This document shows, in pieces, positions 1 to 8,373 of a stretch of 30,396 nucleotides of DNA (position 1 is the stretch's first letter; each line of letters starts with the position of its first letter). Source of the stretch: a virus. The DNA is taken from IMG/VR virus record IMGVR_UViG_3300025640_000042, positions 1-30,396 of that record; one strand, given 5' to 3'. The position numbers and the translations under genes are program-made. Under the pieces are notes generated by a model. The model was not told where the DNA came from. It saw only the letters and a list, made by a program, of their open reading frames with translations, and did no database searches.

Positions 1-139
1 TTATCCATCGCTTTGCGTTGGGCTTCCGTGCGCGTGTCCTTTGGCTTCTTATCCTTATCTATACCACCAACATAGCAAATGCCAATTGATGTGGCGTTGT
101 GGCCTTTCGTGTGCGCTCCGCTTCTATGGAGTGGGCGTC
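1..139. repeat. Terminal direct repeat, left copy
   Basis: Bases 1-139 recur at 30258-30396. The only differences are at positions 12-13 (TT here, CA in the right copy), and 126 bases from 14 onward are identical. The endolysin frame continues across the join, so this is best read as the overlap of a circular assembly or permuted genome. A true short terminal repeat is the alternative. Confidence 0.93.
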
Positions 140-299
140 CGTTCTTCACTGCGCCATCAAGTTCAATGACGAAGTGATACCCGATGTCGGACCATCCGTT
201 GCCTTTGACGTGCCACGATTTTATTGTTTCCGTTTTCACGTCGCGACCTTCCGGTGTTGCGGCGCAATGGATGATTATTTTGTCAATTTTGCGTGCCAT
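1..299 (-). CDS. N-acetylmuramoyl-L-alanine amidase (endolysin), N-terminal part
   Basis: This is the start of a cell-wall hydrolase that cuts the bond between muramic acid and the stem peptide. The ATG is at 299. The gene runs off the left edge and continues at 30257 down to a stop at 30104, giving 150 residues in total. It is a single amidase_2 (T7-lysozyme-like) domain. The first zinc ligand is His11 in IIIHCAATPEG, and a YHFVI motif holds the candidate catalytic Tyr41. The other ligands are in the right-hand part (His117 in HGHNEF and Cys125 in ACPSFDV), matching His17, His122 and Cys130 of T7 lysozyme. There is no signal peptide, so export should depend on the holin. The left repeat copy encodes Lys at residue 96 and the right copy Met. 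Confidence 0.93.
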   Translation of the reverse strand, partial: MARKIDKIIIHCAATPEGRDVKTETIKSWHVKGNGWSDIGYHFVIELDGAVKNGRPLHRSGAHTKGHNATSIGICYVGGIDKDKKPKDTRTEAQRKAMD

Positions 300-318
300 A
301 ATAAAGTATTTTTTTAGA

Positions 319-705
319 TTACGAAACCACATCTTCTTCGGGTTCCGGCGGATTACAATACACTGAATCGGGATGCAATTCACAATAAGTTTTAGCATAT
401 TCATCACGCGATGATGATGAACCAAAGTTATGAATCCCCAGCGGCGTAGGCCATACGATGTACGGCTCCCAAGACGCTAACGGCTCACCAAACCACCAAA
501 CATCCACGGCGTAAACATCCGATACAACGGCGGCTTTGGTTTCGTTTCCGTCCTCATCATATACGGCGGGTTCTATTGTTAGATAACCCAATTTAACCAC
601 ATTATGCCCGTGCGTAGGGTTGCCGTCCTCATCGTGAGGAAGTGCGGCAATGGCGGCATCTGCTGCCGCTTCGTTGGTGAACTCGTATTTTCTTGTGTAC
701 TTCAT
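319..705 (-). CDS. Hypothetical virion-associated protein, 128 aa
   Basis: I do not recognise a family. The gene follows the tail adhesin gene with one spare base and ends 19 bases before the endolysin start, so it belongs to the end of the tail operon. The protein is acidic, has no membrane segment or signal peptide, and holds two similar acidic turns (HDEDGNPT near residue 24 and YDEDGNET near 49). The C-terminal third is rich in Trp, Pro and Ser (WWFGEPLASWEPYIVWP, then FGSSSSRDEY), ending in an acidic tail, PEPEEDVVS. Position suggests a minor virion, fibre-assembly or adhesin-capping protein; the sequence alone does not show function. Confidence 0.75.
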   Translation of the reverse strand: MKYTRKYEFTNEAAADAAIAALPHDEDGNPTHGHNVVKLGYLTIEPAVYDEDGNETKAAVVSDVYAVDVWWFGEPLASWEPYIVWPTPLGIHNFGSSSSRDEYAKTYCELHPDSVYCNPPEPEEDVVS

Positions 706-706
706 C

Positions 707-2431
707 TTAAAGCGTTGTTAATGTGATACAATCGGCATCGGATAGGGCTGTTGGGAAATATAATAGTTGCTTAATCTTTAGTCCTTCTTCGTCAGTATTA
801 TATACAAGACCATCTACAAAAGTTCCAACTCCACTTGCAGCTACACTATGATAAAGAGAACCATTGCGATAAAATTTAGCATTGACTCCATCGTACATAA
901 ATAATACTTTGTGATTTGTATTTTCTGCAAGACTTGAACCATAAAAACTTTGTCCACTTCCGAGATTATAAATTGGAACGAAACCTTTATAGTAACCTAT
1001 ATGATTACCTCCTGCAGTAAGAACTCGCATATCATAAAAAGCGCTATCAGCCAAACTGAAACTACCCTCAAAGAAAAAAGTAAATGAATCATTGTTAACC
1101 GAAGAAGAAAAATCTAATGCTGAATCCGCCCCCCGCGTAACACTCCCGCCCGAATGGTTCGGGATGTAGGAAGTTGGGTAGGAAGCTTGTTCAAACTGCG
1201 CTCCATATACCAAGAAGTCAGTAGCCATATTTGCTAAAGTTGTACCACCTGCACTTGACCTTGCTTTTCCTATATTTATAAGTTCAACATTCCCCGTACT
1301 TACAATAAAAGTTCCAATTGCATCTAACCTAACCCAATCATTAGTTAGAATATGACTCTTAACCGCTCTATAAGCACCACCGATTTCATAAGTGTATATG
1401 TCTACAATCTTACCGACTTGCGAAGCATCCGTTGCTTTAAGATATACTGATAATGTAAATTTATCTCCTGCTGACTTAACAAGACCATTGTTGTTATTGA
1501 TAACCGCAAAATCATTATCCGTGCTTGGCTTGGTAACAACTACTCTTGCTGCGTTTTGCACTCCTTCAGGAGATACCGCATAGTTATCAGTTACGACAGG
1601 AACAGCAGTACCATCGCTTGTTCTTTTTATCCATTCACTTGAACCAAAATACTCACTAAAAATGATTTCATTTGTCCTACTCGGCTCCAACAAAAGACTC
1701 GGACAAGTTGCCCCGCCCGAATAATCAAAACGCGGTTCGTCCTCTAACAATCCCGCTTTGCCCGTTGTCGCTCCCGATTCTATGTAATCCGTAGCGGCGA
1801 GACCGATTTCCAATTGGGCATCTTGGATGTAGATTGAGCCGCTTGTAGGAGCAGTAGAACCGCTTGAATCTAAAGGGTAAATCCTTAAATATGTAGCATC
1901 GTTATCAGTAGACATTGAACATCTATACCATCCATTTCCTACGCTTTCAATTTTTGCTTCTACTACATCTCCACTTGTTTCAAATAAAACCCCGTTAACT
2001 AAATCAAATTTTGCATTAGGGTTAGTACCGCCATCTAAACGAAGCGTAACACCTGCGGATGCATTTGCTTTTGCATATAAACTAATTGTCTTTACACCGC
2101 TTACAGAAATAGATTGTTGTATCCGTGCAGAAGCTGCTGATTTAGTCAATAGCCACGCATCCGAACTACCATCGTAGCCGCTTTGCCCACTTGTTGGTGA
2201 TGTCCCTATGTTTGCCCAAGTCGTGTCAAACTGATTAGAGCGTAAAAGCAAATTCTCCCGCCCTTTCTCAATCAATCCATCCGCCCCGATTCGGGTTGCT
2301 GTTAAATTTGAACCTCGTGAAAATGTAAAGTCCCCCGTGCCGTCAGTGGGTTTAATGCTATACGCTTTGCCGTCCTTGCCAGCCGCTCCGCTTGGTAAAA
2401 ATGCTAAAGATGCATCGTCAAAAAAACTCAT
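707..2431 (-). CDS. Tail adhesin with tandem carbohydrate-binding-like domains
   Basis: This 574-residue protein is probably a surface-binding tail fibre or tip adhesin. The N-terminal stretch (about 1-60, with FTFSRGSNLTATRIGADGLI) is typical of flavobacterial phage tail proteins. It is followed by two related beta-sandwich units. The first begins near ENLLLRSNQFDTTW and includes ISLYAKA; the second begins near LLLEPSRTNEIIFSEYF and includes FTLSVYLKA. Both resemble CBM4/9-type jelly rolls. The C-terminal ~150 residues (from about 425) look like a LamG/concanavalin fold, with FTFFFEGSF and KFYRNGSLYHS. There is no obvious catalytic motif. Its ATG overlaps the stop of the 74-residue gene upstream by one base, implying translational coupling. 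Receptor binding is an inference from fold and position. Confidence 0.8.
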   Translation of the reverse strand: MSFFDDASLAFLPSGAAGKDGKAYSIKPTDGTGDFTFSRGSNLTATRIGADGLIEKGRENLLLRSNQFDTTWANIGTSPTSGQSGYDGSSDAWLLTKSAASARIQQSISVSGVKTISLYAKANASAGVTLRLDGGTNPNAKFDLVNGVLFETSGDVVEAKIESVGNGWYRCSMSTDNDATYLRIYPLDSSGSTAPTSGSIYIQDAQLEIGLAATDYIESGATTGKAGLLEDEPRFDYSGGATCPSLLLEPSRTNEIIFSEYFGSSEWIKRTSDGTAVPVVTDNYAVSPEGVQNAARVVVTKPSTDNDFAVINNNNGLVKSAGDKFTLSVYLKATDASQVGKIVDIYTYEIGGAYRAVKSHILTNDWVRLDAIGTFIVSTGNVELINIGKARSSAGGTTLANMATDFLVYGAQFEQASYPTSYIPNHSGGSVTRGADSALDFSSSVNNDSFTFFFEGSFSLADSAFYDMRVLTAGGNHIGYYKGFVPIYNLGSGQSFYGSSLAENTNHKVLFMYDGVNAKFYRNGSLYHSVAASGVGTFVDGLVYNTDEEGLKIKQLLYFPTALSDADCITLTTL

Positions 2432-2655
2432 TATTCAATATCGTTTTGCGGGAACCATTCAGCCCCAAGTGTTTCTTCCTCCGTTAGTTCAGCCGTGTAA
2501 CTATCGTGTTTTAAGATAGCGTAGTCGCTTCCGTTTGGATGTTCTATGATAGATGCCCAGTCGGTAGTATAAACACCATCATAGCCCTCGCCATTAACTA
2601 CTAAAGTATTGTAGGCTTCCAATTCGCTTCTTGTTGTGCTTGTGTAGTATGCCAT
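2431..2655 (-). CDS. Hypothetical small tail-region protein, 74 aa
   Basis: This small acidic protein is not recognised. It lies between two adhesin-like genes and overlaps both by one base (stop/start TAATG at each end), so it should be made in step with them. It has no membrane segment, signal peptide or cysteine. The sequence (GYDGVYTTDWASIIEHPNGSDYAILKHDSY) looks like a compact beta-rich domain. A role as a fibre chaperone or small tail-tip subunit would fit the context, but nothing in the sequence demonstrates it. Confidence 0.72.
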   Translation of the reverse strand: MAYYTSTTRSELEAYNTLVVNGEGYDGVYTTDWASIIEHPNGSDYAILKHDSYTAELTEEETLGAEWFPQNDIE

Positions 2656-3590
2656 TAGTATATAGTGTAGAAGTCGTTGATGTTCGTTTCTATGCCGCCT
2701 TGATTACTGCTTTGGTCGGTAGTGTAAAAAATCAATTCTTGCATTTGATACATTCTAAACGAACCAGCATCTTGATATGCTAATCTTGGGCCAGTTCCTT
2801 GATAATTAAATAAACTATAATCAAGATAAATTAAAGACTGGGTACTCATTGCGGTTTTAATATCACCTCGTGTTCCGCTAAATGATGAACCATTGACATA
2901 GGCCGCAGTCATATTTGCTCTTGAATTTATAGTGGTGGAAACACTTGCGGTTTGTGCCAACCAAGAATAGTCCGCACTATCAGTTGTGCCTATCAAACAA
3001 TTAAAATCAAATGTACTTTTCAATACGGAGAATATATTGTAGGATGCGGGGGATGCAAATGATAATGGTAGAAGCAAATAAGTAGACGATGGTGGTGAAA
3101 TAGTAGGCTTCCCATTCTCCAAAATAGTAGAACCGCTTGAAACGATTTGAGGTTGTGCTGATGCACTTGCATTTGCCGCATCATTCCCATTCCCGCTTTG
3201 GTCGTACCAAGTCGTAACGAACCCATCAGTACCGCTACAAAACGATTCAAGGGTTGTTGTATCTAACTCGTTGTTTACGAATCCGATTGATTGGGTAGTG
3301 TTATCACTTGCTCTACGGACTACGATTGCATCGCCCGTATATGTGTTATCTAATAAGCGTAAAGAGTAAGCCGCAGCCGCTCCCGAATAATCGTTGAGCA
3401 GTCCCGTGAATGCTACGGGTTCTGGGTTTTGTACGAGGAATTTGACGTCGGTCTTTGCGCACGATGGTGATTCCATCGTTCCGCCGTCGGCTATGACGCG
3501 AGCCTTGAAATCATTGACGTACTTCGCCCAAATTCCACCTCCGCCAAACAATCCTCTCCGTAGGAGGTAATAGAATTGAGATTGTTTCAT
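2655..3590 (-). CDS. LamG/arabinofuranosidase-B-like tail protein
   Basis: A 311-residue virion protein. After an N-terminal ~70-residue region with a Gly-rich patch (RRGLFGGGGIW) comes a concanavalin/LamG-like domain. It opens with GAAAAYSLRLLDNTYTGDAI and VVRRASDNTTQSIGF, continues with VTTWYDQSGNGNDA near residue 146, and ends with QMQELIFYTTDQSSNQ. That series recalls the beta-sandwich of alpha-L-arabinofuranosidase B and the LamG modules common in phage fibres. Glycan binding is the likely role. Hydrolysis is possible in that family, but I cannot identify catalytic residues. A 61-base gap separates it from the large tail protein upstream, and its stop overlaps the next start by one base. 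Confidence 0.78.
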   Translation of the reverse strand: MKQSQFYYLLRRGLFGGGGIWAKYVNDFKARVIADGGTMESPSCAKTDVKFLVQNPEPVAFTGLLNDYSGAAAAYSLRLLDNTYTGDAIVVRRASDNTTQSIGFVNNELDTTTLESFCSGTDGFVTTWYDQSGNGNDAANASASAQPQIVSSGSTILENGKPTISPPSSTYLLLPLSFASPASYNIFSVLKSTFDFNCLIGTTDSADYSWLAQTASVSTTINSRANMTAAYVNGSSFSGTRGDIKTAMSTQSLIYLDYSLFNYQGTGPRLAYQDAGSFRMYQMQELIFYTTDQSSNQGGIETNINDFYTIY

Positions 3591-3651
3591 CTTGCGTTCC
3601 CTTTTCGGGATGTTTTATGTTTTGTAAATATAAGTATCGCCTAACGGCTTT

Positions 3652-6087
3652 TTATTTCGCTTTGCGTTGAATGATGAACCAATTGGAATTGTGTGCCAAT
3701 ACCATCACACCATCGTAATCGCGGTTGAAAGAAAATTCTGCGTCGCCATCAATCGTGTCGGGTGATGTTGGTGACAATGTGATTGATGTATTTGCACCGA
3801 TGGTTCCATCCGATTTGAAACGCAACAAACGCCCTTCGTTATCCCGTGCTGATGGTAGGTTGATTATTGCCGTTCCATTACCTCCCGACCAAGTGTTGAA
3901 CATCATATATTCCGTGTCCCCAACATCATAGGTTGAATTTGCTGAATTTGTGATGTCGGTGATTTCTTGAATCAAAATTCCTTGATGGTCCATGTTGTTC
4001 AACGTAGTGTCGCCCGTCAACGTTGTTGAACCCGTCACATCCAATCTTCCCGTCAACCCGGTGTCCCCACCAACATCCAAATCGGTTCCAACATTTGCCG
4101 TGGTTGTCACGTCCAAAATGTTGGTGTCAAGATTCACGGCATCGATTCCGTCAAAAGAAACATTTCCCGTTGAGCCGTTGACATTTCCGAAATCAACATC
4201 GCTATTGACAAAAACATCATCATCAAACGTTGGTGTGATTGCCGCGCGATTGATGACAAACCATTCACCATCCCATTCGTCGCGATTGGCGTCGTAAGTC
4301 CCACCCAATTGAATCCAATTGTTTCCGTCAAAGGTCAAACGCTGACGGAAGTTGTGGTTGCTGAACATCCGGCCTTCGTATTTTTGCACGGGTTCATCCA
4401 TCAACTTCAACAATTCTTGACAAACCAATTTTTGGATTTCAATGTAAGAACCCGAATTCCCTTCGCGCCAATTTGAATATGGGACCTTAATCAATAAGCC
4501 GCCAACATCGTATTGATTGACCAATGAACCGCGTTCGCCTTGCCCCGTGAAAATACTTGTTTCGGGTAGTTCGTAAGAAACCAAACCATTGATGTCGGCG
4601 TTTGGTGATACGGCGCGAATTCTTGTTGTTTGATTTTGTATTGCACCAAACGATGAATTTACCGATTGCAACGTCATCTTGTATGATGACGAGTTCCCGA
4701 TATTCAAACCACGAACGGAACCATTGGTGTTGACCCATTGCACGAAATCCCAATTGATGGTCATGTCGCCATCGGCTGGAATCGTAGGTGTGACGATTGT
4801 TGTTGGTCCACCGACTTGGTAAACTTCCGTATACCCCGAAATTGCTTGTTGTGTTTTAAATTCAATAAAACTTCCAACGAGTATTTCGTAGCCCGAACCC
4901 GATTGTGTTGTGGTCCATACCGGTGCCGATGGTGTCGTTCCCGAATAGGTTCTTTTTAAATAGTAGGTGACGTTGTTGTTGAAATCAAACAATTCAACAT
5001 TCAATTTCAACTTGGCAAAGATGTTGTTTTGATTGACGTTGACATCAACAAACAATTTGATTTGGTGATTGAATACGAACGTCAATTGATTCTGCAATGC
5101 CGATGAAACCAATCCAACGGCCAAATCGGGGTCATTTGAATTGTCCCATGTGACGCCGTTCATGGCCTTCGGGTCTTGATTCAGCGTGATGGACACGTCG
5201 TTCACCGCTGGCAAAAAGTTGAAGATATTACCCGCCAAACGCGCTTTGTTTGACGTTTGGTCCAACGTCTTTGTGTAATTCAATCCCGTTGTTGTGCCAA
5301 TCTTCGTTTTGTCCTTTTGATAGGTATGTTCGGTGAATGCCCCATCGCGTTCAAACAATTGTTCCAATCGGTATTGGCCGTTCGAATAGTAGAAACGCAA
5401 ACCGAATATCGTACACATTTGGGACAATATTTCAAACCAATTTTTGTTGGTGTAGAATCCTTGTTCATCAATCGTGTCGAATGCGTGGAAATCTGCAAAC
5501 ACCTCATCCAATGGGTTGTTGCTTACATTGTAGGTCATTTCTTCAGCCCACCAATCACACACGACCGCCAACACGGGGTCCGTTGCTCCATAAATACCCA
5601 AGACACCAACTTGGTCCAAAGCGTTGATGAACTGGTTTGTAAACTGACGGAAAAAAGAAGTGCCACAAAGCGTGTCCGCCAACTTTGAAATTCCGTCGGT
5701 CGCTTGGATGTTTAGAACATAGGGTTGTGAAATATCTTCAATTTCAATAATATCTTGAACGATATATCCACCCCAAAAGAATGTTGCAGATGCTTCGGTG
5801 TTTCCGCGGTATATTTTTAAATAGTAGCGGTCTTGTTGGTATTGTTTGATGTTTGTTAAAAATGCATTGGTTGCAGAATCTTGAACATACATTCCAAACG
5901 ATACCGACGACCCAATGATTGGGGAATAGATGTTGTCCGTTTGCCCCGAATAGTTCAATTGGAAACCATCGCCCGCGACTTTGAATTCATCGGGTGATGT
6001 TCCCGAATAGTCCTCATCCCAAATTTCAATTTTGTAGTATTTGCCGTTTGAACTTTCAAATTCTGCAAATAGTTTTGATGCCGCCAT
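3652..6087 (-). CDS. Large tail-tip / baseplate protein, 811 aa
   Basis: This gene directly follows the tape measure gene with a gap of 3 bases, the usual place of the distal tail and tail-associated proteins. The N-terminal ~150 residues (FAEFESSNGKYYKIEIWDED, then FFWGGYIVQDIIEIEDISQPYVLNIQATDG) look like a distal-tail-like beta domain seen in flavobacterial phages. The middle is long and beta-rich. From about residue 650 there is a low-complexity ladder with units such as LDVTGSTTLTGDTTL and DVGGDTGLTGRL, typical of trimeric beta-helix shafts. The C-terminal ~100 residues form a small globular domain. I infer a central tip or fibre protein; no protease or lysozyme motif is visible. Confidence 0.8.
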   Translation of the reverse strand: MAASKLFAEFESSNGKYYKIEIWDEDYSGTSPDEFKVAGDGFQLNYSGQTDNIYSPIIGSSVSFGMYVQDSATNAFLTNIKQYQQDRYYLKIYRGNTEASATFFWGGYIVQDIIEIEDISQPYVLNIQATDGISKLADTLCGTSFFRQFTNQFINALDQVGVLGIYGATDPVLAVVCDWWAEEMTYNVSNNPLDEVFADFHAFDTIDEQGFYTNKNWFEILSQMCTIFGLRFYYSNGQYRLEQLFERDGAFTEHTYQKDKTKIGTTTGLNYTKTLDQTSNKARLAGNIFNFLPAVNDVSITLNQDPKAMNGVTWDNSNDPDLAVGLVSSALQNQLTFVFNHQIKLFVDVNVNQNNIFAKLKLNVELFDFNNNVTYYLKRTYSGTTPSAPVWTTTQSGSGYEILVGSFIEFKTQQAISGYTEVYQVGGPTTIVTPTIPADGDMTINWDFVQWVNTNGSVRGLNIGNSSSYKMTLQSVNSSFGAIQNQTTRIRAVSPNADINGLVSYELPETSIFTGQGERGSLVNQYDVGGLLIKVPYSNWREGNSGSYIEIQKLVCQELLKLMDEPVQKYEGRMFSNHNFRQRLTFDGNNWIQLGGTYDANRDEWDGEWFVINRAAITPTFDDDVFVNSDVDFGNVNGSTGNVSFDGIDAVNLDTNILDVTTTANVGTDLDVGGDTGLTGRLDVTGSTTLTGDTTLNNMDHQGILIQEITDITNSANSTYDVGDTEYMMFNTWSGGNGTAIINLPSARDNEGRLLRFKSDGTIGANTSITLSPTSPDTIDGDAEFSFNRDYDGVMVLAHNSNWFIIQRKAK

Positions 6088-6090
6088 ATA

Positions 6091-8373
6091 TTAAAAACCT
6101 CTTTGTCTTGTTCGGTTGCGCGATGCGCGTTCGTTGCTCAATAGTATATCTGCACCGCTGATGCGTCCCGTGACGACAACGTTTTGTCCGCCACCGCCTT
6201 GCATCATCGTGTTGAGTTTTGATAGCGGAATCACCGCCTCGGATTCTCTACCCTCACCGATGAGGGCCAATGTCGGTCCGGTCACGATTCCACCTTCGGC
6301 CATGGCTGGGATGCTTCCGCCTTGTCCGCCAACTTGCGACATCTTTCCTTTGATTGCACCCGCGAGCGCAATCAATGCAAGACCACCCGCAATTGCCACG
6401 GCTGGATTCAATGATTGAATGGCCACCTTTATACCAGCGACCGCAATACCCGTTTGAACCGCGATTTGACCAACTTGCGTCATCAGTCCCGCCAGTGATT
6501 CAATTGCAAATCTTCCAAGGTCCGCAAAAGATGCGGCACCAACCAACGCTTGTCCCGCCATATCAGCGAACCCAACGGCCACATCAACCAATGCTTGATT
6601 TGCCAATTCGGTCAATTGCTCCGACAATGCTTTGGCCGTCAAAATCATGCGGTCCATCTTGTCGATGCCTTGGTCCATTTCTTGATTTGACTTCGCCAAC
6701 TTCATTGTCATCACTCCCGTTGTCGCTCCCAATGTTGCAACTTTCGGCGTCAAATTCACCAACGATTCCCCCATCTTTGTGGTTGTCGTTGTTCCCGTTG
6801 TTGTTTCGTTGTTTAGATTCCCAGTAGATTCCGCAAGGTTGTCAACTTCTTCGGATGTTTCTTTCGTTTCCTTTTTAAACAATCCCAAATCGTCCTTGAT
6901 TTCCGTGACGACTTGACCAAGTGATTTGAATGCCGGGACCGATACCGATTTAATTTTCTTAAACGGCTCGACCATCAATTTGTCTTTTCCAAGCAATCCG
7001 GCAACTGCATTGAATTTCCCAATCAGTTTATTGACATAGGGAATAATTGCGTTGACCAATCCACCAATGGCGTTGATACCGATGGCCTTCAATGTTTTGA
7101 AATTGTATCCAAGATAAACAAGGCCAGCGGCCAACGCCGCAACTGCTAAAATAATCAATGTGACTGGTGATGTTGCAATCTGCACGGCAACACCCCACGC
7201 CGTTGTTGCGGCCGTCGCTAACCAAGTGGCCGCACGAATGGCGGCGATGGCACGCGTCAATGAACCGAATATAAAAATAAGCGGTCCAATAGCGGCGACA
7301 ATTCCACCAATCACAACAATGGCACGTTTTGCACCATCCGACATATTGTTCAACGAAGATGCCGCCTTTGCTAAAAACTCAATCAATGGGACAACGGCAA
7401 CCGCTACAATCTCACCGATTGAAATCATCAACCCTTCCATTGCGGATTCCAAACGCTTGGATGCTCCGAATGCAGTGTTCCCCATGATGTCGGCCATTTC
7501 TTGAGCCGCACCACCGGAATTTTCAAATTCTTTTGTTAATGGTGATATTTGGTCAACGCCTTCCGCAAGAATCAAAAGGGCTGATTGTGCCGAACGTCCA
7601 ACTTCATCTTTCGCATCCGCAAGGCCAATCCCTTGGGTTGCCAAATCTTTCAATGCTTCGGCCGTTGGCTTTCCAGTCGCACCAATTTCCGAAATGATAC
7701 GGCGCAAAGATGTTCCCGCTTGACTTCCTTTAATACCAGCGTTTGCCAATACCGCCAACATTGCGGATGTTTCTTCGATAGACATTCCCGCGCTTTTCGC
7801 AACGGGTGCAACGAACTTCATTGAGTTCGCGAACGTCTCCATATCCAAAGCCGATGTGCTGAACGATGCCGCCATCACATCCGTGACACGACCCGTTTGG
7901 CTTGCATCTAATCCAAACGCGCGCAATGTTGAACCAGCGACTTCGGCAGAACGTGCCAAATCGGTCCCCGATGCTTGCGCCAATGCCAATGTTGATTCGG
8001 TGACTTTGGTGATTTCCGTGGCCGTGAAACCAAGTTTTGCGAACTCCGTTTGTAGGCTTGCAACCTCACGCGCTGAGAACATCGTCGATGCTCCCAAATC
8101 TTTCGCATTTTGTGATAAGGCTTCAAATTCTTCAGCGGTCGCACCCGACACCGCTTTGACTTTGGACATTTCTTGTTCAAAGCCTTTGAACACATTGAAC
8201 GCAATCGCACCAACTGCCGCCAATGGTGCCGTCAACTTCATGGACAAATTTTTGCCCGTTTGTTGCATCTTGCGACCGAACTTATCCATTGAACGTTCGG
8301 CCTTGTTTAGACCTTTACGGAATGGCGCGATGTTCGCGGTTAGTCGGAAATTTAATGAACTAAGACTTGCCAT
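6091..8373 (-). CDS. Tail tape measure protein (TP901-like)
   Basis: A 760-residue tape measure protein that sets tail length and scaffolds tail assembly. Residues ~1-330 match the PhageMin tail/TP901 core: RLTANIAPFRKGLNKAERSM, LTAPLAAVGAIAF, then Ala-rich helices with EVASLQTEFAKLGFTATEI and AVLANAGIKGSQAGTSLRRI. Hydrophobic stretches near residues 350-430 and 625-690 could interact with membranes during DNA entry. A Thr-rich linker lies near residues 520-530. Using the usual ~0.15 nm per residue, the tail would be about 110 nm long. Its start overlaps the end of the frameshifted chaperone by 14 bases, the conventional gene order in siphophages. Confidence 0.95.
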   Translation of the reverse strand: MASLSSLNFRLTANIAPFRKGLNKAERSMDKFGRKMQQTGKNLSMKLTAPLAAVGAIAFNVFKGFEQEMSKVKAVSGATAEEFEALSQNAKDLGASTMFSAREVASLQTEFAKLGFTATEITKVTESTLALAQASGTDLARSAEVAGSTLRAFGLDASQTGRVTDVMAASFSTSALDMETFANSMKFVAPVAKSAGMSIEETSAMLAVLANAGIKGSQAGTSLRRIISEIGATGKPTAEALKDLATQGIGLADAKDEVGRSAQSALLILAEGVDQISPLTKEFENSGGAAQEMADIMGNTAFGASKRLESAMEGLMISIGEIVAVAVVPLIEFLAKAASSLNNMSDGAKRAIVVIGGIVAAIGPLIFIFGSLTRAIAAIRAATWLATAATTAWGVAVQIATSPVTLIILAVAALAAGLVYLGYNFKTLKAIGINAIGGLVNAIIPYVNKLIGKFNAVAGLLGKDKLMVEPFKKIKSVSVPAFKSLGQVVTEIKDDLGLFKKETKETSEEVDNLAESTGNLNNETTTGTTTTTKMGESLVNLTPKVATLGATTGVMTMKLAKSNQEMDQGIDKMDRMILTAKALSEQLTELANQALVDVAVGFADMAGQALVGAASFADLGRFAIESLAGLMTQVGQIAVQTGIAVAGIKVAIQSLNPAVAIAGGLALIALAGAIKGKMSQVGGQGGSIPAMAEGGIVTGPTLALIGEGRESEAVIPLSKLNTMMQGGGGQNVVVTGRISGADILLSNERASRNRTRQRGF

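Noticed and set aside
3610-3652. GCC-TAAC-GGC followed by TTTTT near 3640 as a terminator
   Set aside because: The stem is only 3-4 bp, and its T-tract is on the plus strand, where no gene precedes it.
5257-5688. Plus-strand frames of more than 90 codons inside the tail-tip gene, and similar frames inside the tape measure, protease and terminase genes
   Set aside because: They lie wholly within well-supported minus-strand genes, resemble no known protein and follow from the codon pattern of the opposite strand.
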